Assembly (NCBI GenBank): GCA_964587515.1
Contig: CAZPMO010000081.1
Coordinates: 1-20,941, forward strand
DNA: 20,941 nt
DNA from: CAZPMO01 sp964587515
Lineage (GTDB): Bacteria > Pseudomonadota > Alphaproteobacteria > MPNO01
Reading direction: 5' to 3'
Made by a program: the position numbers and the translations under genes. Positions 1 to 7,321 of this stretch are shown piece by piece. The notes beneath the pieces were generated by a model. It was not told the DNA's origin and searched no databases. It saw only the letters and a list, made by a program, of their open reading frames with translations. The stretch's first letter is position 1. Each line of letters opens with the position of its first letter.

Positions 1-66
1 AAAGATCGGCCATTTTATTAAGATTTTCACTTAATATTAATGATTAATACTTGATTTAATAGTTAA

Positions 67-101
67 TTAAATTCATTAATTGCTTAATTTAATGAATTTA
101 A
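67..101. repeat. AT-rich perfect inverted repeat
   Basis: A 13-bp perfect inverted repeat (67-79 against 89-101, arm TTAAATTCATTAA) with a 9-nt spacer lies in a strongly AT-rich stretch (about 1-101) of an otherwise GC-rich window. It is downstream of the minus-strand metallopeptidase gene, so it could end or stabilise that transcript. It has neither a GC-rich stem nor a clear U-tract, so it is not a standard intrinsic terminator. The remainder of 1-169 shows no gene. Confidence 0.5.
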
Positions 102-169
102 CCATGGCGACATCCCGGGACGAACGGATGGCGCGACCAGCTCGAAAATAGATGGAAGAGTGGTTTCGT

Positions 170-1258
170 TCAGCCGGTGGCCAGGCCCTGGGCGGCGCGG
201 CGCAGGATTTGACGGGCGCGCACCCAGACCAGCTCTTTCCAGTCATCTTCGTCGGGATAGAGCCGTTTGCGGATATCGGCCTTGATGGCCCGGCCCAGCG
301 CGCTGTCCGGATCGCCATGAAGATGGAGCCAGTTGTCGGCCAGCAGGGCGTCGAGCACCTCGCGCACCGGGTAGGTCCCGAATTCGACCGTGACGCTGGT
401 AATCTCGGCGCCGGTCAGCGTCTGGCGCACGGCGCCGCCGATCACGCCGGTGACCGGCGCGGAGGACGATTTTCCCGCCGCCGACCGCGCCACCCCTTCG
501 GCGAACCAGGCGATCAGGCGGTCTCCGTTGGGCGTGCCCGGCGTCGCGCCGGCGATCAGCTCGGAAGCGCCATAGGCGCCGAGCCCCGTATGGAGGTCGA
601 GAAAGGCGATACGGGCCGCGCCCTTCACATGGCGGTCGAGGATCTCGCGGAAGGTCCGGTTGGACCAGGTCGGGGCCCGCCCGCCAAAGAACAGCCCATC
701 GGCGTGATCGTGCTGACCGCGCGTGAGGGCCGCCTGGAGCGCGAATTCGCCATGCTTGCTTGCATAGGCCTCAAGCCCGCGCGCGGTTTTGGCGCGCGAT
801 TTCTCGTCCCATTTGCTGGGCACGACCAGGGCATGCAGCCCGTCATATTCGGCATTTTTCGCATAACTCCCGCCATGCGTCCCGAAATTGCGGTTGAGGT
901 CGACATTGTCCTCGGTCACGCGGCGGACCCAGGCGAAGCCATGCGGGTTTATGGCGTGGATCAGCACCGCCCGCACGCCCTTGGGCAGGCCGCGCCAAGC
1001 GCCGGACCGCAGCCAGCCCACCAGAATTCCCGAGCCGCAGAAGCCTTCGACCCCGTGGGTCGCGGAATTGACCATCAGGACCCGGTCGGCGGCGGGATCG
1101 CCGATCAGGGCGACATCGGTCCATACGGGCGCGCCATCCGGCCCCGGGGCCGGGTTCTCGAAGCTCTCGATAGGGATCGACGCGGCGCCGCAGGAATCGA
1201 GGAATTTCCCCCGCGCCTCACGGTAATCGCCGGAGAAATAGCCGATGGGAGAGACCAT
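170..1258 (-). CDS. DUF2817 family, M14-like zinc metallopeptidase/deacylase
   Basis: This cytosolic protein of about 362 residues resembles the DUF2817 branch of the M14 zinc carboxypeptidase/aminoacylase fold. From the upstream ATG at 1288, visible family features are a zinc-type H..E in NSATHGVEGFCGSG (H78, E81), DLNRNF shortly after (about 130-135), a late histidine in LDLHTGLG, and a glutamate in VTVEFGTY that fits the catalytic base. I chose the ATG at 1258 (MVSPIGYF) because it leaves a 7-nt gap after the upstream SDR. The ATG at 1288 would overlap that gene by 23 nt. Neither start has a strong Shine-Dalgarno. The gene lies directly downstream of the SDR on the same strand and is probably cotranscribed with it. 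No signal peptide is seen. The substrate is unknown; in the family, peptides or N-acyl amino acids are possible. The family is fairly sure, the function is not. Confidence 0.85.
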   Translation of the reverse strand: MVSPIGYFSGDYREARGKFLDSCGAASIPIESFENPAPGPDGAPVWTDVALIGDPAADRVLMVNSATHGVEGFCGSGILVGWLRSGAWRGLPKGVRAVLIHAINPHGFAWVRRVTEDNVDLNRNFGTHGGSYAKNAEYDGLHALVVPSKWDEKSRAKTARGLEAYASKHGEFALQAALTRGQHDHADGLFFGGRAPTWSNRTFREILDRHVKGAARIAFLDLHTGLGAYGASELIAGATPGTPNGDRLIAWFAEGVARSAAGKSSSAPVTGVIGGAVRQTLTGAEITSVTVEFGTYPVREVLDALLADNWLHLHGDPDSALGRAIKADIRKRLYPDEDDWKELVWVRARQILRRAAQGLATG

Positions 1259-1265
1259 GCCGGGC

Positions 1266-2021
1266 TCAGACGGCGATGTAGCCGCCATCGACCACCAGGT
1301 CGGCGGCGGTCATGAAGCGTGAGTCGTCGCTGGCCAGGAACAAGGCGGCGTCGGCGATGTCGACCGGCTGGCCGAGCCGGCCGATGGGATGTTTCGGCGC
1401 CATCTCGGCGCGGGCGCTTTCCATGGTCTCGTGGCGCACCAGCAGCCGGTCGGTCTCGGTGGCGCCGGGCGACAGGCTGTTGACCCTTATATTGTCCTTC
1501 GCGAAATCGACTCCCATGGAGCGCGAAAGCTGGATCACGGCGGCCTTGGTGGTGACGTAGGCGGGACGGCTGGGCACCACCACCGAACCCAGTTGCGAGG
1601 CGATGTTGATGACGCTGCCGCCGCCGGCCTTGGCCATCTCGGGCAGGGCGTGCTTGGACATCAGAAAGACGCCGGTGAGGTTGACCGCCAGCGCGCGCTC
1701 CCATTCCTCGGTCGCGAGCTCGACCACGTCGCCGCCTAGCTCGCGCGCCGCGGCCGCGTTGACCAGCAGGGTGAGGGGGCCGAACGCCGCGACGGCGTGC
1801 GCCACCGCGGCGCGGCAGTCATCCTCCACGGCGACGTCGCAGGCCACCGAGCCCGCCCTGCCGCCGGCCTCTGTAATGCCGGCCGCCGTACGGGCCGCGC
1901 CGTCGCCGTCGATGTCGCAACATGTCACCAATGCGCCCTCGGCCGCGAAACGCTCGCAGATCGCGCGCGCGATGCCGCCCGCCGCCCCCGTGACCAATGC
2001 CGTCTGTCCTTCAAGTCTCAA
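1266..2021 (-). CDS. SDR family NAD(P)-dependent oxidoreductase
   Basis: A classical short-chain dehydrogenase/reductase of 251 aa, the usual family length. It has the Rossmann motif TGAAGGIA near residues 11-18, an acidic residue (CCDID, about 36-38) that suggests NAD preference, the NAA motif near 88-90, and a catalytic set of Asn114, Ser142, Tyr155 and Lys159 (YVTTK). The C-terminal VDGGYIAV is typical. The start is TTG, supported by GGGAGG about 6 nt upstream. It is the first gene of a minus-strand pair with the DUF2817 peptidase. It probably oxidises or reduces a hydroxyl/ketone on a small metabolite, but the substrate cannot be predicted. Confidence 0.93.
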   Translation of the reverse strand: MRLEGQTALVTGAAGGIARAICERFAAEGALVTCCDIDGDGAARTAAGITEAGGRAGSVACDVAVEDDCRAAVAHAVAAFGPLTLLVNAAAARELGGDVVELATEEWERALAVNLTGVFLMSKHALPEMAKAGGGSVINIASQLGSVVVPSRPAYVTTKAAVIQLSRSMGVDFAKDNIRVNSLSPGATETDRLLVRHETMESARAEMAPKHPIGRLGQPVDIADAALFLASDDSRFMTAADLVVDGGYIAV

Positions 2022-2093
2022 GATATCCTCCCGTTCCGTCCCGTTCCGGGGCGTGACAACCAGTGTGCGCGATGCTAAGCGGTTGTGTCCAGC

Positions 2094-2171
2094 GCGCCCG
2101 TAGCTCAGCTGGATTAGAGCGGCGGACTTCTAATCCGCAGGTCCCAGGTTCGAGTCCTGGCGGGCGCGCCA
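2094..2171 (+). tRNA. tRNA-Arg(TCT)
   Basis: A full cloverleaf can be folded. The acceptor stem GCGCCCG (2094-2100) pairs with CGGGCGC (2161-2167), followed by discriminator G and an encoded CCA (2169-2171). The D stem is GCTC/GAGC. The anticodon stem GCGGA/TCCGC encloses the loop CTTCTAA with anticodon TCT at 2129-2131. The T stem CCAGG/CCTGG encloses TTCGAGT. It is divergent from the SDR gene to its left. Confidence 0.97.
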
Positions 2172-2225
2172 ATTTCCCCCCGGGGTTTATCCGATAGGGG
2201 CTGGTTTCGCTGTTCCCATGAAAAT

Positions 2226-2253
2226 GCCCCCCGGGATTTTGCCCCGGGGGGGC
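2226..2253 (+). terminator. GC-rich hairpin downstream of tRNA-Arg, possible terminator
   Basis: About 55 nt after the tRNA, GCCCCCCGGG (2226-2235) can pair with CCCGGGGGGC-like sequence ending at 2253 around an A/T loop. The stem is very stable, but the sequence after it (CAGTTGATCG) has no T-run. It could be a 3' processing or termination structure for the tRNA transcript. Around it, 2172-2446 holds no gene. A 7-bp hairpin TCCGAAA/TTTCGGA at 2376-2396 precedes the lipoprotein gene. Confidence 0.35.
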
Positions 2254-2446
2254 AGTTGATCGCTAACAATGCTGGCGCTCGACCAGCCCCGACATGGTGA
2301 CCAGTCCGCTCATTCATGTCGTCACCCAAACGGGGCAGGTCTGGAATCGCAATCACGGATATTTGACCCGGTGATTCCGAAAACCGTTCTTTCGGATATT
2401 AGAATTCCCCCATTTCCCCCTGTACTGTATCGCGGTGCAATTCGGC

Positions 2447-2839
2447 ATGAAAAAGCTGGTTATCCCTGTCGTGGTCGTCGCGGTTCTTCTTGCCGGGTGC
2501 GCCGGTTTTAAGACGGATAAAGAGGCGATGACGGAACGCGCCCGCGATTATGTGGCCGCGCATCCGAAACTTGCGCCGAGGACGGCCGCGTCCATTCGGT
2601 CAAACGAAATCCATGCAGGCATGACGATGGAGCAGGTCGTGGCGGCTTGGGGTCGGCCTGAAATTATGCAGAAGTTTCAAGGTGGTGCGGTGCAATATTG
2701 GTGCTTTGGGTGTCATTGGCCGCATTTTTGTACAACCCCGGATCGGAAACGCCGCAACCGGCTGTTCCCCGAACCGGACGAGCTATATCAGTTCCGCGCG
2801 CTGTTTCGGAACGGCAAACTGGTCGAATGGCAGAATTAG
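2447..2839 (+). CDS. small BamE/SmpA-like lipoprotein
   Basis: A predicted lipoprotein of 130 aa. It starts MKKLVIPVVVVAVLLAGC: two lysines, a hydrophobic stretch and a lipobox LAGC, so lipidation at Cys18 and anchoring in the cell envelope are expected. The middle part, IHAGMTMEQVVAAWGRPE, resembles the SmpA/BamE/OmlA motif (GMT...V..WG.P), a small fold found in many outer-membrane lipoproteins. A GTG 12 nt upstream (2435) is also in frame, but the ATG at 2447 gives a better signal peptide. No clear Shine-Dalgarno is visible. The next gene, a DUF3592 membrane protein, starts 43 nt downstream on the same strand. The precise role is unknown; a true BamE role is not claimed. Confidence 0.8.
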   Translation: MKKLVIPVVVVAVLLAGCAGFKTDKEAMTERARDYVAAHPKLAPRTAASIRSNEIHAGMTMEQVVAAWGRPEIMQKFQGGAVQYWCFGCHWPHFCTTPDRKRRNRLFPEPDELYQFRALFRNGKLVEWQN

Positions 2840-2882
2840 GTATTTGGCGCTATTTCCCCGTGTAATTTTTCGAAAGATAAAA

Positions 2883-3353
2883 ATGACTGACGAACAAAAT
2901 CGCACGTTACTGAAAGTATTTCCGATCGTGTTCCTGGTTGCCCTCGCGCTGGTTGGCGGCGGCCTCTATTTCGCGGCTTTTCAAATCGATCTTCTTTTCC
3001 ATGGCAAAAGCGCGCGCGGCGAGGTCCTGTCTCTCGAGGCGGGGAGTACGACCTCATCCAGTGGCCGGCCGGCCTGGTTTCCGATTGTCGCCTTCGAGAC
3101 TCCCGGCGGCGCTTCGATCACCTTTCGTCATCGTACGGGAAGCAACCCTTCCGCCTATTCCAAGGGTGACCGGGTCATGGTGACCTATCTTCCCGACGAT
3201 CCCGAAAGCGCCCTGATCGAGGAAGGCTTTGTGAACTGGCTTCTGCCGGTTCTCCTGTTGATCATAGGTTCCGGTCTGGCCGTTATTTCCGTGTTGGGGA
3301 TAATCGGCGCCCGCCGACGATTGCTTAAAAGTGCGGACGAAGGCCGCCCTTGA
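2883..3353 (+). CDS. DUF3592 domain membrane protein
   Basis: A 156-aa protein with two predicted membrane segments: residues about 13-35 (FPIVFLVALALVGGGLYFAA) and about 117-142 near the C-terminus (LLPVLLLIIGSGLAVISVLG). The central extracytoplasmic domain has the DUF3592 pattern: G(E/R)VLSLE...., WFPIVAFETPGG, FRHRTGSNPSAYSKGDRVMVTYLPDDPESA. The ATG at 2883 follows a weak GAAAG. A longer in-frame extension to 2682 overlaps the lipoprotein and is not believed. DUF3592 has no assigned biochemical function; it is a common small membrane protein family. Confidence 0.85.
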   Translation: MTDEQNRTLLKVFPIVFLVALALVGGGLYFAAFQIDLLFHGKSARGEVLSLEAGSTTSSSGRPAWFPIVAFETPGGASITFRHRTGSNPSAYSKGDRVMVTYLPDDPESALIEEGFVNWLLPVLLLIIGSGLAVISVLGIIGARRRLLKSADEGRP

Positions 3354-3376
3354 GGAGAGCCGTCGCGCCGGTCTTT

Positions 3377-3664
3377 TCAGACGCCGTCCAGCACGACGAG
3401 ATTGCCCCGGGCGGCGCCCAGTCGCAATTCCAGTTGCGGCTTGTATTCGTCGGATTTGTACCAGCGCTCGATTGTTTCCATATCCGGGAACTCGATGATC
3501 ACGGTGCGCGTGCCGCTCCATTCGCCTTCCAGGACATTGGGGTCGGCGGCCGCGACGACCCGCGCGCCGAATTCGGCCAGACCCTCCCTTATATGCGAAC
3601 GGTATTCTTCCTATCCGGCCGGGTCGGTGACTTCAAGCTGATGGTAGATCGCGTATGCCGCCAT
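3377..3664 (-). pseudogene. DUF1330 family protein, interrupted by an in-frame TAG
   Basis: From an ATG at 3662-3664 with a strong AGGAGAGG upstream, the minus-strand frame reads MAAYAIYHQLEVTDPAG, then a TAG at 3611-3613 (codon 18). It continues without any other stop to TGA at 3377-3379. The full frame is 95 codons, the usual DUF1330 length. The part after the stop is clearly family-like: EEYRSHIREGLAEFGARVV, then LEGEWSGTRTVIIEFPDM, then RWYKSDEYKPQLELR. DUF1330 is a ferredoxin-like (dimeric alpha/beta barrel) fold of unclear function. Families have an aromatic residue at about the stop position, so TGG or TAC/TAT to TAG is one base change. It could be a real nonsense mutation, a sequencing error, or a readthrough site. 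It lies 79 nt downstream of the DapA-like gene and probably belongs to that transcript. Confidence 0.8.
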
Positions 3665-3743
3665 GTGGTCCTCTCCTGAGTGGCTTATTCGAGATCGCGT
3701 CGCGTCCACACCCCTCGACGTCGCGGACGCGCTCGGCGAACGG

Positions 3744-4676
3744 TTATTCCGCCGCGGCGGCCAGATGGAATCCGTAGGCGTCCGCGATGTCGAGCTCGCG
3801 CACGATATCGAGCCCGTGCCGCAGCGACGCGCCGTCCAGCGGGCCGAGCGGGCGGCGCAGCCCGCCGGCGGGCAGCCCGAGCGCGGCCATGAGCGATTTC
3901 ACCGCCACCGGGTTGATCGCCGAATAGGTGAAATGCAGCAGCGGCAACATCCTGAGCCATGTCTCGCGGCACTGGGCGGCGTCTTCATAGTTCTCCCATG
4001 GCTTCGAAATCATCGCCATCTCGCGGGGAATGACGTTGCCCGACATGTTCGCCGTGCCGTCGCCGCCGAGCGCCATCAGCGGCACCACCAGTCCCAGGGT
4101 CGGCGAATCACAGCACATCAGCGAAATGTCGGGGCGCGCGGCGCAGAGGTGCGAAATCTGCGCGACCCGGGACGTCGATTCCTTGTTGACGACGATATTC
4201 GGATGCCTGGCGAGTTGCAGGATCGCCGCCGCCGACAGGTCGGTCTTGACCCGTGGCGGGTTGTTGTAAATTCCGATCGGAATCGTGCTGGCATCGGCGA
4301 TGTCGAGGAAATATCTGACCGAATCTTCTTCCGACGGGCAGATGTATGACGGCACCGCTAAAATCGCGCCGTCGGCGCCTTCGCCGGCGGCGTGGCGGAC
4401 GTTTTCGATGGCCGCTTCGGTGCTGTTGCCCGTGCAGCCGTAAAAAAACGGCATGCGGCCGGTGCGGAACTTCATCGTTTCGGTAACGATCGCCCGACGC
4501 TCCTCGGGACTCAACAGCGACGTCTCCCCGGTGGAGCCCATGAACAGGACGGCGCTGGTGCCGTTCTCTTCCTGGAACTGCAGGAGGGTTCTGAAGCCTT
4601 CGAAGTCGATCGAGCCGTCCCGATTGAACGGCGTGATCAAGGCGACGAAGGATCCTTGAATCTTCTCGGAGCCCAT
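3744..4676 (-). CDS. dihydrodipicolinate synthase/N-acetylneuraminate lyase family protein
   Basis: A class I aldolase-type TIM barrel of 310 aa, matching the DapA/NanA family length. Signatures are GSTGETSLLSPEER near residues 47-60 (the family G-TGE motif), a tyrosine in IYNNPPR (Y137) and the Schiff-base lysine in IVVNKES (K165). These indicate pyruvate-type aldol or dehydratase chemistry, as in dapA, 2-keto-3-deoxy sugar acid aldolases and related enzymes. The start at 4676 (MGSEKIQ) is preceded by GAGGACC at suitable spacing; an ATG 12 nt upstream is less likely. It sits in a catabolic cluster away from lysine biosynthesis genes, so a role as catabolic aldolase/hydratase is more likely than lysine synthesis. 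That is an inference. Confidence 0.88.
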   Translation of the reverse strand: MGSEKIQGSFVALITPFNRDGSIDFEGFRTLLQFQEENGTSAVLFMGSTGETSLLSPEERRAIVTETMKFRTGRMPFFYGCTGNSTEAAIENVRHAAGEGADGAILAVPSYICPSEEDSVRYFLDIADASTIPIGIYNNPPRVKTDLSAAAILQLARHPNIVVNKESTSRVAQISHLCAARPDISLMCCDSPTLGLVVPLMALGGDGTANMSGNVIPREMAMISKPWENYEDAAQCRETWLRMLPLLHFTYSAINPVAVKSLMAALGLPAGGLRRPLGPLDGASLRHGLDIVRELDIADAYGFHLAAAAE

Positions 4677-4743
4677 GACGGTCCTCATTTGTTGATTGCG
4701 CGGGTGCCGCGATTACAGATCAACCGCGGCGCGAGGTCGAGGA

Positions 4744-5172
4744 CTATCGTATGATCCCGTCGAACGCGTCCAGGTTAACGCCTTCCGCCGTCGGGTCGAA
4801 GCCGACCTCGATCACGACCCCGTTGGGATCTTCGAAGAACAGCTGGATGACGCGGCCGCCGCCCGCCAGACGCTTTTCATAGTCGATGCCGTGTCGCTCC
4901 AGGGTCGCAAGCTGTTCGTCGAGGCCGGAGCCCCACATGGCGAAATGATCGAGCCCTTGTCCCATACCCTCGGGATTGGTGCGCAGGGAGCTGTCCGGCT
5001 CGCTCGGCGAGATATGGACGATGGGGTCGTCGCCGGCATACATCCAGTAGCCGTCGTTGGGGAATGGCGGGCGAAACCCTTCCTTCAGGCCGAGCACCTC
5101 CGCATAGAAGTCGCGGGTCATCTTCAGGTCCGGGGTGCGAAGGTTTATGTGGTTGAGATGATAGCTGGTCAT
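4744..5172 (-). CDS. VOC family (glyoxalase/extradiol dioxygenase fold) protein
   Basis: A 142-aa single vicinal-oxygen-chelate protein. Family signs are an N-terminal LNHINLRTPDL with a candidate metal histidine (H8), the helix DFYAEVLGL, the second module GLDHFAMWGSGLDEQLATLERHGI, and the C-terminal FFEDPNGVVIEVGF carrying the usual metal glutamate. The start has an AGGAGG 8 nt upstream. The gene is followed on the same strand by the DapA-like gene 67 nt away. VOC proteins include glyoxalases, isomerases, extradiol dioxygenases and resistance proteins. In this neighbourhood a small-molecule catabolic enzyme is plausible, but the reaction cannot be assigned. Confidence 0.9.
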   Translation of the reverse strand: MTSYHLNHINLRTPDLKMTRDFYAEVLGLKEGFRPPFPNDGYWMYAGDDPIVHISPSEPDSSLRTNPEGMGQGLDHFAMWGSGLDEQLATLERHGIDYEKRLAGGGRVIQLFFEDPNGVVIEVGFDPTAEGVNLDAFDGIIR

Positions 5173-5247
5173 TGTGAATCCTCCTGAGCGTCACCTTTAA
5201 TTACAAACGGCGGACTCGACACTGATCTGAATCACTTTTCGAAAGGC

Positions 5248-6459
5248 TTATCCACCGCCGGCGTCGGGCCGGTCGAGGACGCGCAGCGCGGCCGAGCCGG
5301 CGAGACCGACCACGGACGCCGTGACCGTCAGCCACGCCGCCGCCTGCCACGATCCCGCGCCGGTGACCAGGGCGGCCAGGATGGGCGGGCCGATGAGCTG
5401 GCCGAGGCTGACCACCTGAATGATCAGCCCGATCGTGGTCGCCACCAATGCCGGCGAGAGCGCGTGTCGCGGCGCGCGGTCGAGCAGCGCCGGCGGGATC
5501 ACCCCGCCGGAGAACGGCAGCAGCATGGCCAGCAGATAACGGAAACCGCCCGGTAATTCTTCCGAGAATACGCCGAGCCCGCACGCGAGCATGCCGAGAT
5601 ATCCCGCCGCGACGACGATCCACGCCGGAACCCGGATGCGGATCAGCCAGCCGCCCAGCAGGCAGCCCGGCGCGTTCATGAACATCACCAGCGCCGTCAG
5701 CAGCGCCGCTTCCTCGACGCCGACGCCGCGCCGCTCGATCAGGAAGGTCGGCATGAACGCCACCACCGACAGATGGATCAGGGAATAGGCGCCGAAACAG
5801 ACCGCCAGCGTCAGCGGTCCCGGTGCCATCATGGTCCGCGCCATACCGACCCATGCGGCGCGGGCGTCGGGCGCGGCGGGTGGCGTATCCTTGCGGATCG
5901 CGATGGCCACCGCGATCATCGTTATGATCGCGAGTCCGGCATTGAACAGCCACGCGCCGCGCCACGAAAAATTCGCCAGCAACAGCGGCGACATCACCAC
6001 CATCCCCGAAAGCCCGAACGGCAGGTAGAACGACCATACCCCCATCGCCACGCTGCGGTCGCGCGCGGTCGCGAGCGGCCCCAGCAGGGCCGGCCCGGCG
6101 GTTACCACCGCGACATAGCCGGCCCCTTCGAAAATGCGGGTGGCCAGCAAGGAGCCCGCGTCCCACGAGAATGATCCCGCGACGCCGCCGATGGCGATCA
6201 ACGCCAGCCCGCCCAGCACCACCTGACGGTGGCCGAGCCGGTCCGAGACCATGCCCCAGATCATGGCCGTCAGCACGCCGATGGCGGAGATCGCCGATAT
6301 CACCCAGCCCGCCGCCACCAGGCCGAAATCCAGTTCGGCGCGGATCAGGGGCAGCGCCGCCGGCAGTTTGCCCATCTGGAAAGCGCCGACAACGCCGGCG
6401 GCCAGCACAATAAAGACAGCGCCCCACCGGGTGCGGTCTATTGCGGCGTCAGCCGCCAA
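5248..6459 (-). CDS. MFS transporter
   Basis: A 403-aa major facilitator superfamily permease with about twelve hydrophobic segments, the first being WGAVFIVLAAGVVGAFQMG. The loop between TM2 and TM3 holds MVSDRLGHRQVVLGG, the MFS signature (G..aDR.GRR-like). A central cytoplasmic loop carries IRKDTPPAAPDARAAW. The start is a TTG at 6459, 11 nt inside the end of the upstream SMP-30 gene, so translation is probably coupled. The Shine-Dalgarno is weak and the exact start is uncertain. As part of the SMP-30 operon it most likely imports the cluster's substrate, though efflux is possible. Confidence 0.9.
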   Translation of the reverse strand: MAADAAIDRTRWGAVFIVLAAGVVGAFQMGKLPAALPLIRAELDFGLVAAGWVISAISAIGVLTAMIWGMVSDRLGHRQVVLGGLALIAIGGVAGSFSWDAGSLLATRIFEGAGYVAVVTAGPALLGPLATARDRSVAMGVWSFYLPFGLSGMVVMSPLLLANFSWRGAWLFNAGLAIITMIAVAIAIRKDTPPAAPDARAAWVGMARTMMAPGPLTLAVCFGAYSLIHLSVVAFMPTFLIERRGVGVEEAALLTALVMFMNAPGCLLGGWLIRIRVPAWIVVAAGYLGMLACGLGVFSEELPGGFRYLLAMLLPFSGGVIPPALLDRAPRHALSPALVATTIGLIIQVVSLGQLIGPPILAALVTGAGSWQAAAWLTVTASVVGLAGSAALRVLDRPDAGGG

Positions 6460-7321
6460 AGACCGGGTCCGGCAGGCCCTTTACGCCGGTCTCCACCGCG
6501 AACAGCGATCCGGCCAGGGGTTGGCGCGCGAGCTCGTCCTCGTCGAGGCGCTGGCGCGCGGTGGTGATGAAAAGCGTCTCGAGATCGGCACCGCCGAAAC
6601 AGCAGCTCGTAACGTTGTCGCAGGCCACGGCGATCACCCGGTCGATGCGCCCGTCGGGGGCGTAGCGGGTGACGCGCGCGCCCCGCATATGGGCGCTCCA
6701 CAGATAGCCCTCGGCGTCGACGGTGGCGCCGTCCGGCACGCCGTCCGATTCCGGCACGCGCACGAATTCGCGACGATTGGAGAGCGCGCCCGACGCGGCG
6801 TCGAAATCATAGGCGCGGATCACATGCTCCAATGAATCGGCGAAATACATAACCCGGTCATCGGGGCTCCAGCACAGCGCGTTGGGAATCACGATGCCGT
6901 CCAGGTGCGGCGAACAGGAATGATCGGGATCGAGCCGGTAGAGCGTCCCGTTCGGTCCCCGGTCGGGATCCGACATGGAGCCGCACCAGAACCGCCCGGC
7001 GCGGTCCATCTTGCCGTCGTTGAGCCGGTTGGCCGGTTTGTCGGGCTCGGGGTCGAAGATCGGCGTGAGGTCGCCGGAACCGGGATCGAAATAAAAAAAG
7101 CCGTTGCGCAGCGCCGCGATCAAGCGTGCGCCCGAGGCCAGCCCGATGCTGCCGACCTGCTCGGGCACGTCCCACACGCGGTGCGCGCCGGTCGCCGGGT
7201 GATAGCTGTGAATTTCCGGGGCGCGCACATCGACCCAGTAGAGCATCTGCTCGGCGTCGGACCAGACCGGGGACTCGCCGAGGATTTCCTTGTCCTCGAC
7301 GACGCAGCGCGCCTCGCTCAT
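6449..7321 (-). CDS. SMP-30/gluconolactonase/LRE family protein (copy 1)
   Basis: A six-bladed beta-propeller lactonase-like protein of 290 aa. Metal-site motifs of the SMP-30 family are visible: LGESPVW (Glu near residue 15), NRLNDGKMDRAGRFWCGSM (Asn/Asp near 100) and NALCWSPDDRVMYFADS (Asn and Asp near 145-160). DGVPDGATVDAEGYLWSAHM provides the last metal-proximal Asp. The family hydrolyses sugar-acid or other lactones in the presence of a divalent cation. The start codon overlaps the stop of the second SMP-30 copy by ATGA (7318-7321), and its own 3' end overlaps the MFS start. It is similar to the upstream copy along its whole length and reads as an old tandem duplication. Confidence 0.92.
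   Translation of the reverse strand: MSEARCVVEDKEILGESPVWSDAEQMLYWVDVRAPEIHSYHPATGAHRVWDVPEQVGSIGLASGARLIAALRNGFFYFDPGSGDLTPIFDPEPDKPANRLNDGKMDRAGRFWCGSMSDPDRGPNGTLYRLDPDHSCSPHLDGIVIPNALCWSPDDRVMYFADSLEHVIRAYDFDAASGALSNRREFVRVPESDGVPDGATVDAEGYLWSAHMRGARVTRYAPDGRIDRVIAVACDNVTSCCFGGADLETLFITTARQRLDEDELARQPLAGSLFAVETGVKGLPDPVFGG

Noticed and set aside
152..1315. Long plus-strand open frame of 387 codons
   Set aside because: It lies opposite the DUF2817 peptidase, which has clear family motifs; the plus-strand peptide is low-complexity and resembles nothing, as expected for high-GC antisense frames.
2114..2356. Open frame on the minus strand ending ARTRTWDLRIRSPPL
   Set aside because: It is the reverse translation of tRNA-Arg; this peptide ending is a familiar false call opposite tRNA genes.
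3744..4676. Lysine-biosynthesis dapA
   Set aside because: Context is catabolic and the active-site text (NNPPR, NKES) fits the wider family; no lysine or cell-wall genes are near.
5201..6427. 408-codon minus-strand frame rich in Arg and Gly
   Set aside because: It is a shifted frame of the MFS transporter; the real frame shows regular membrane segments.
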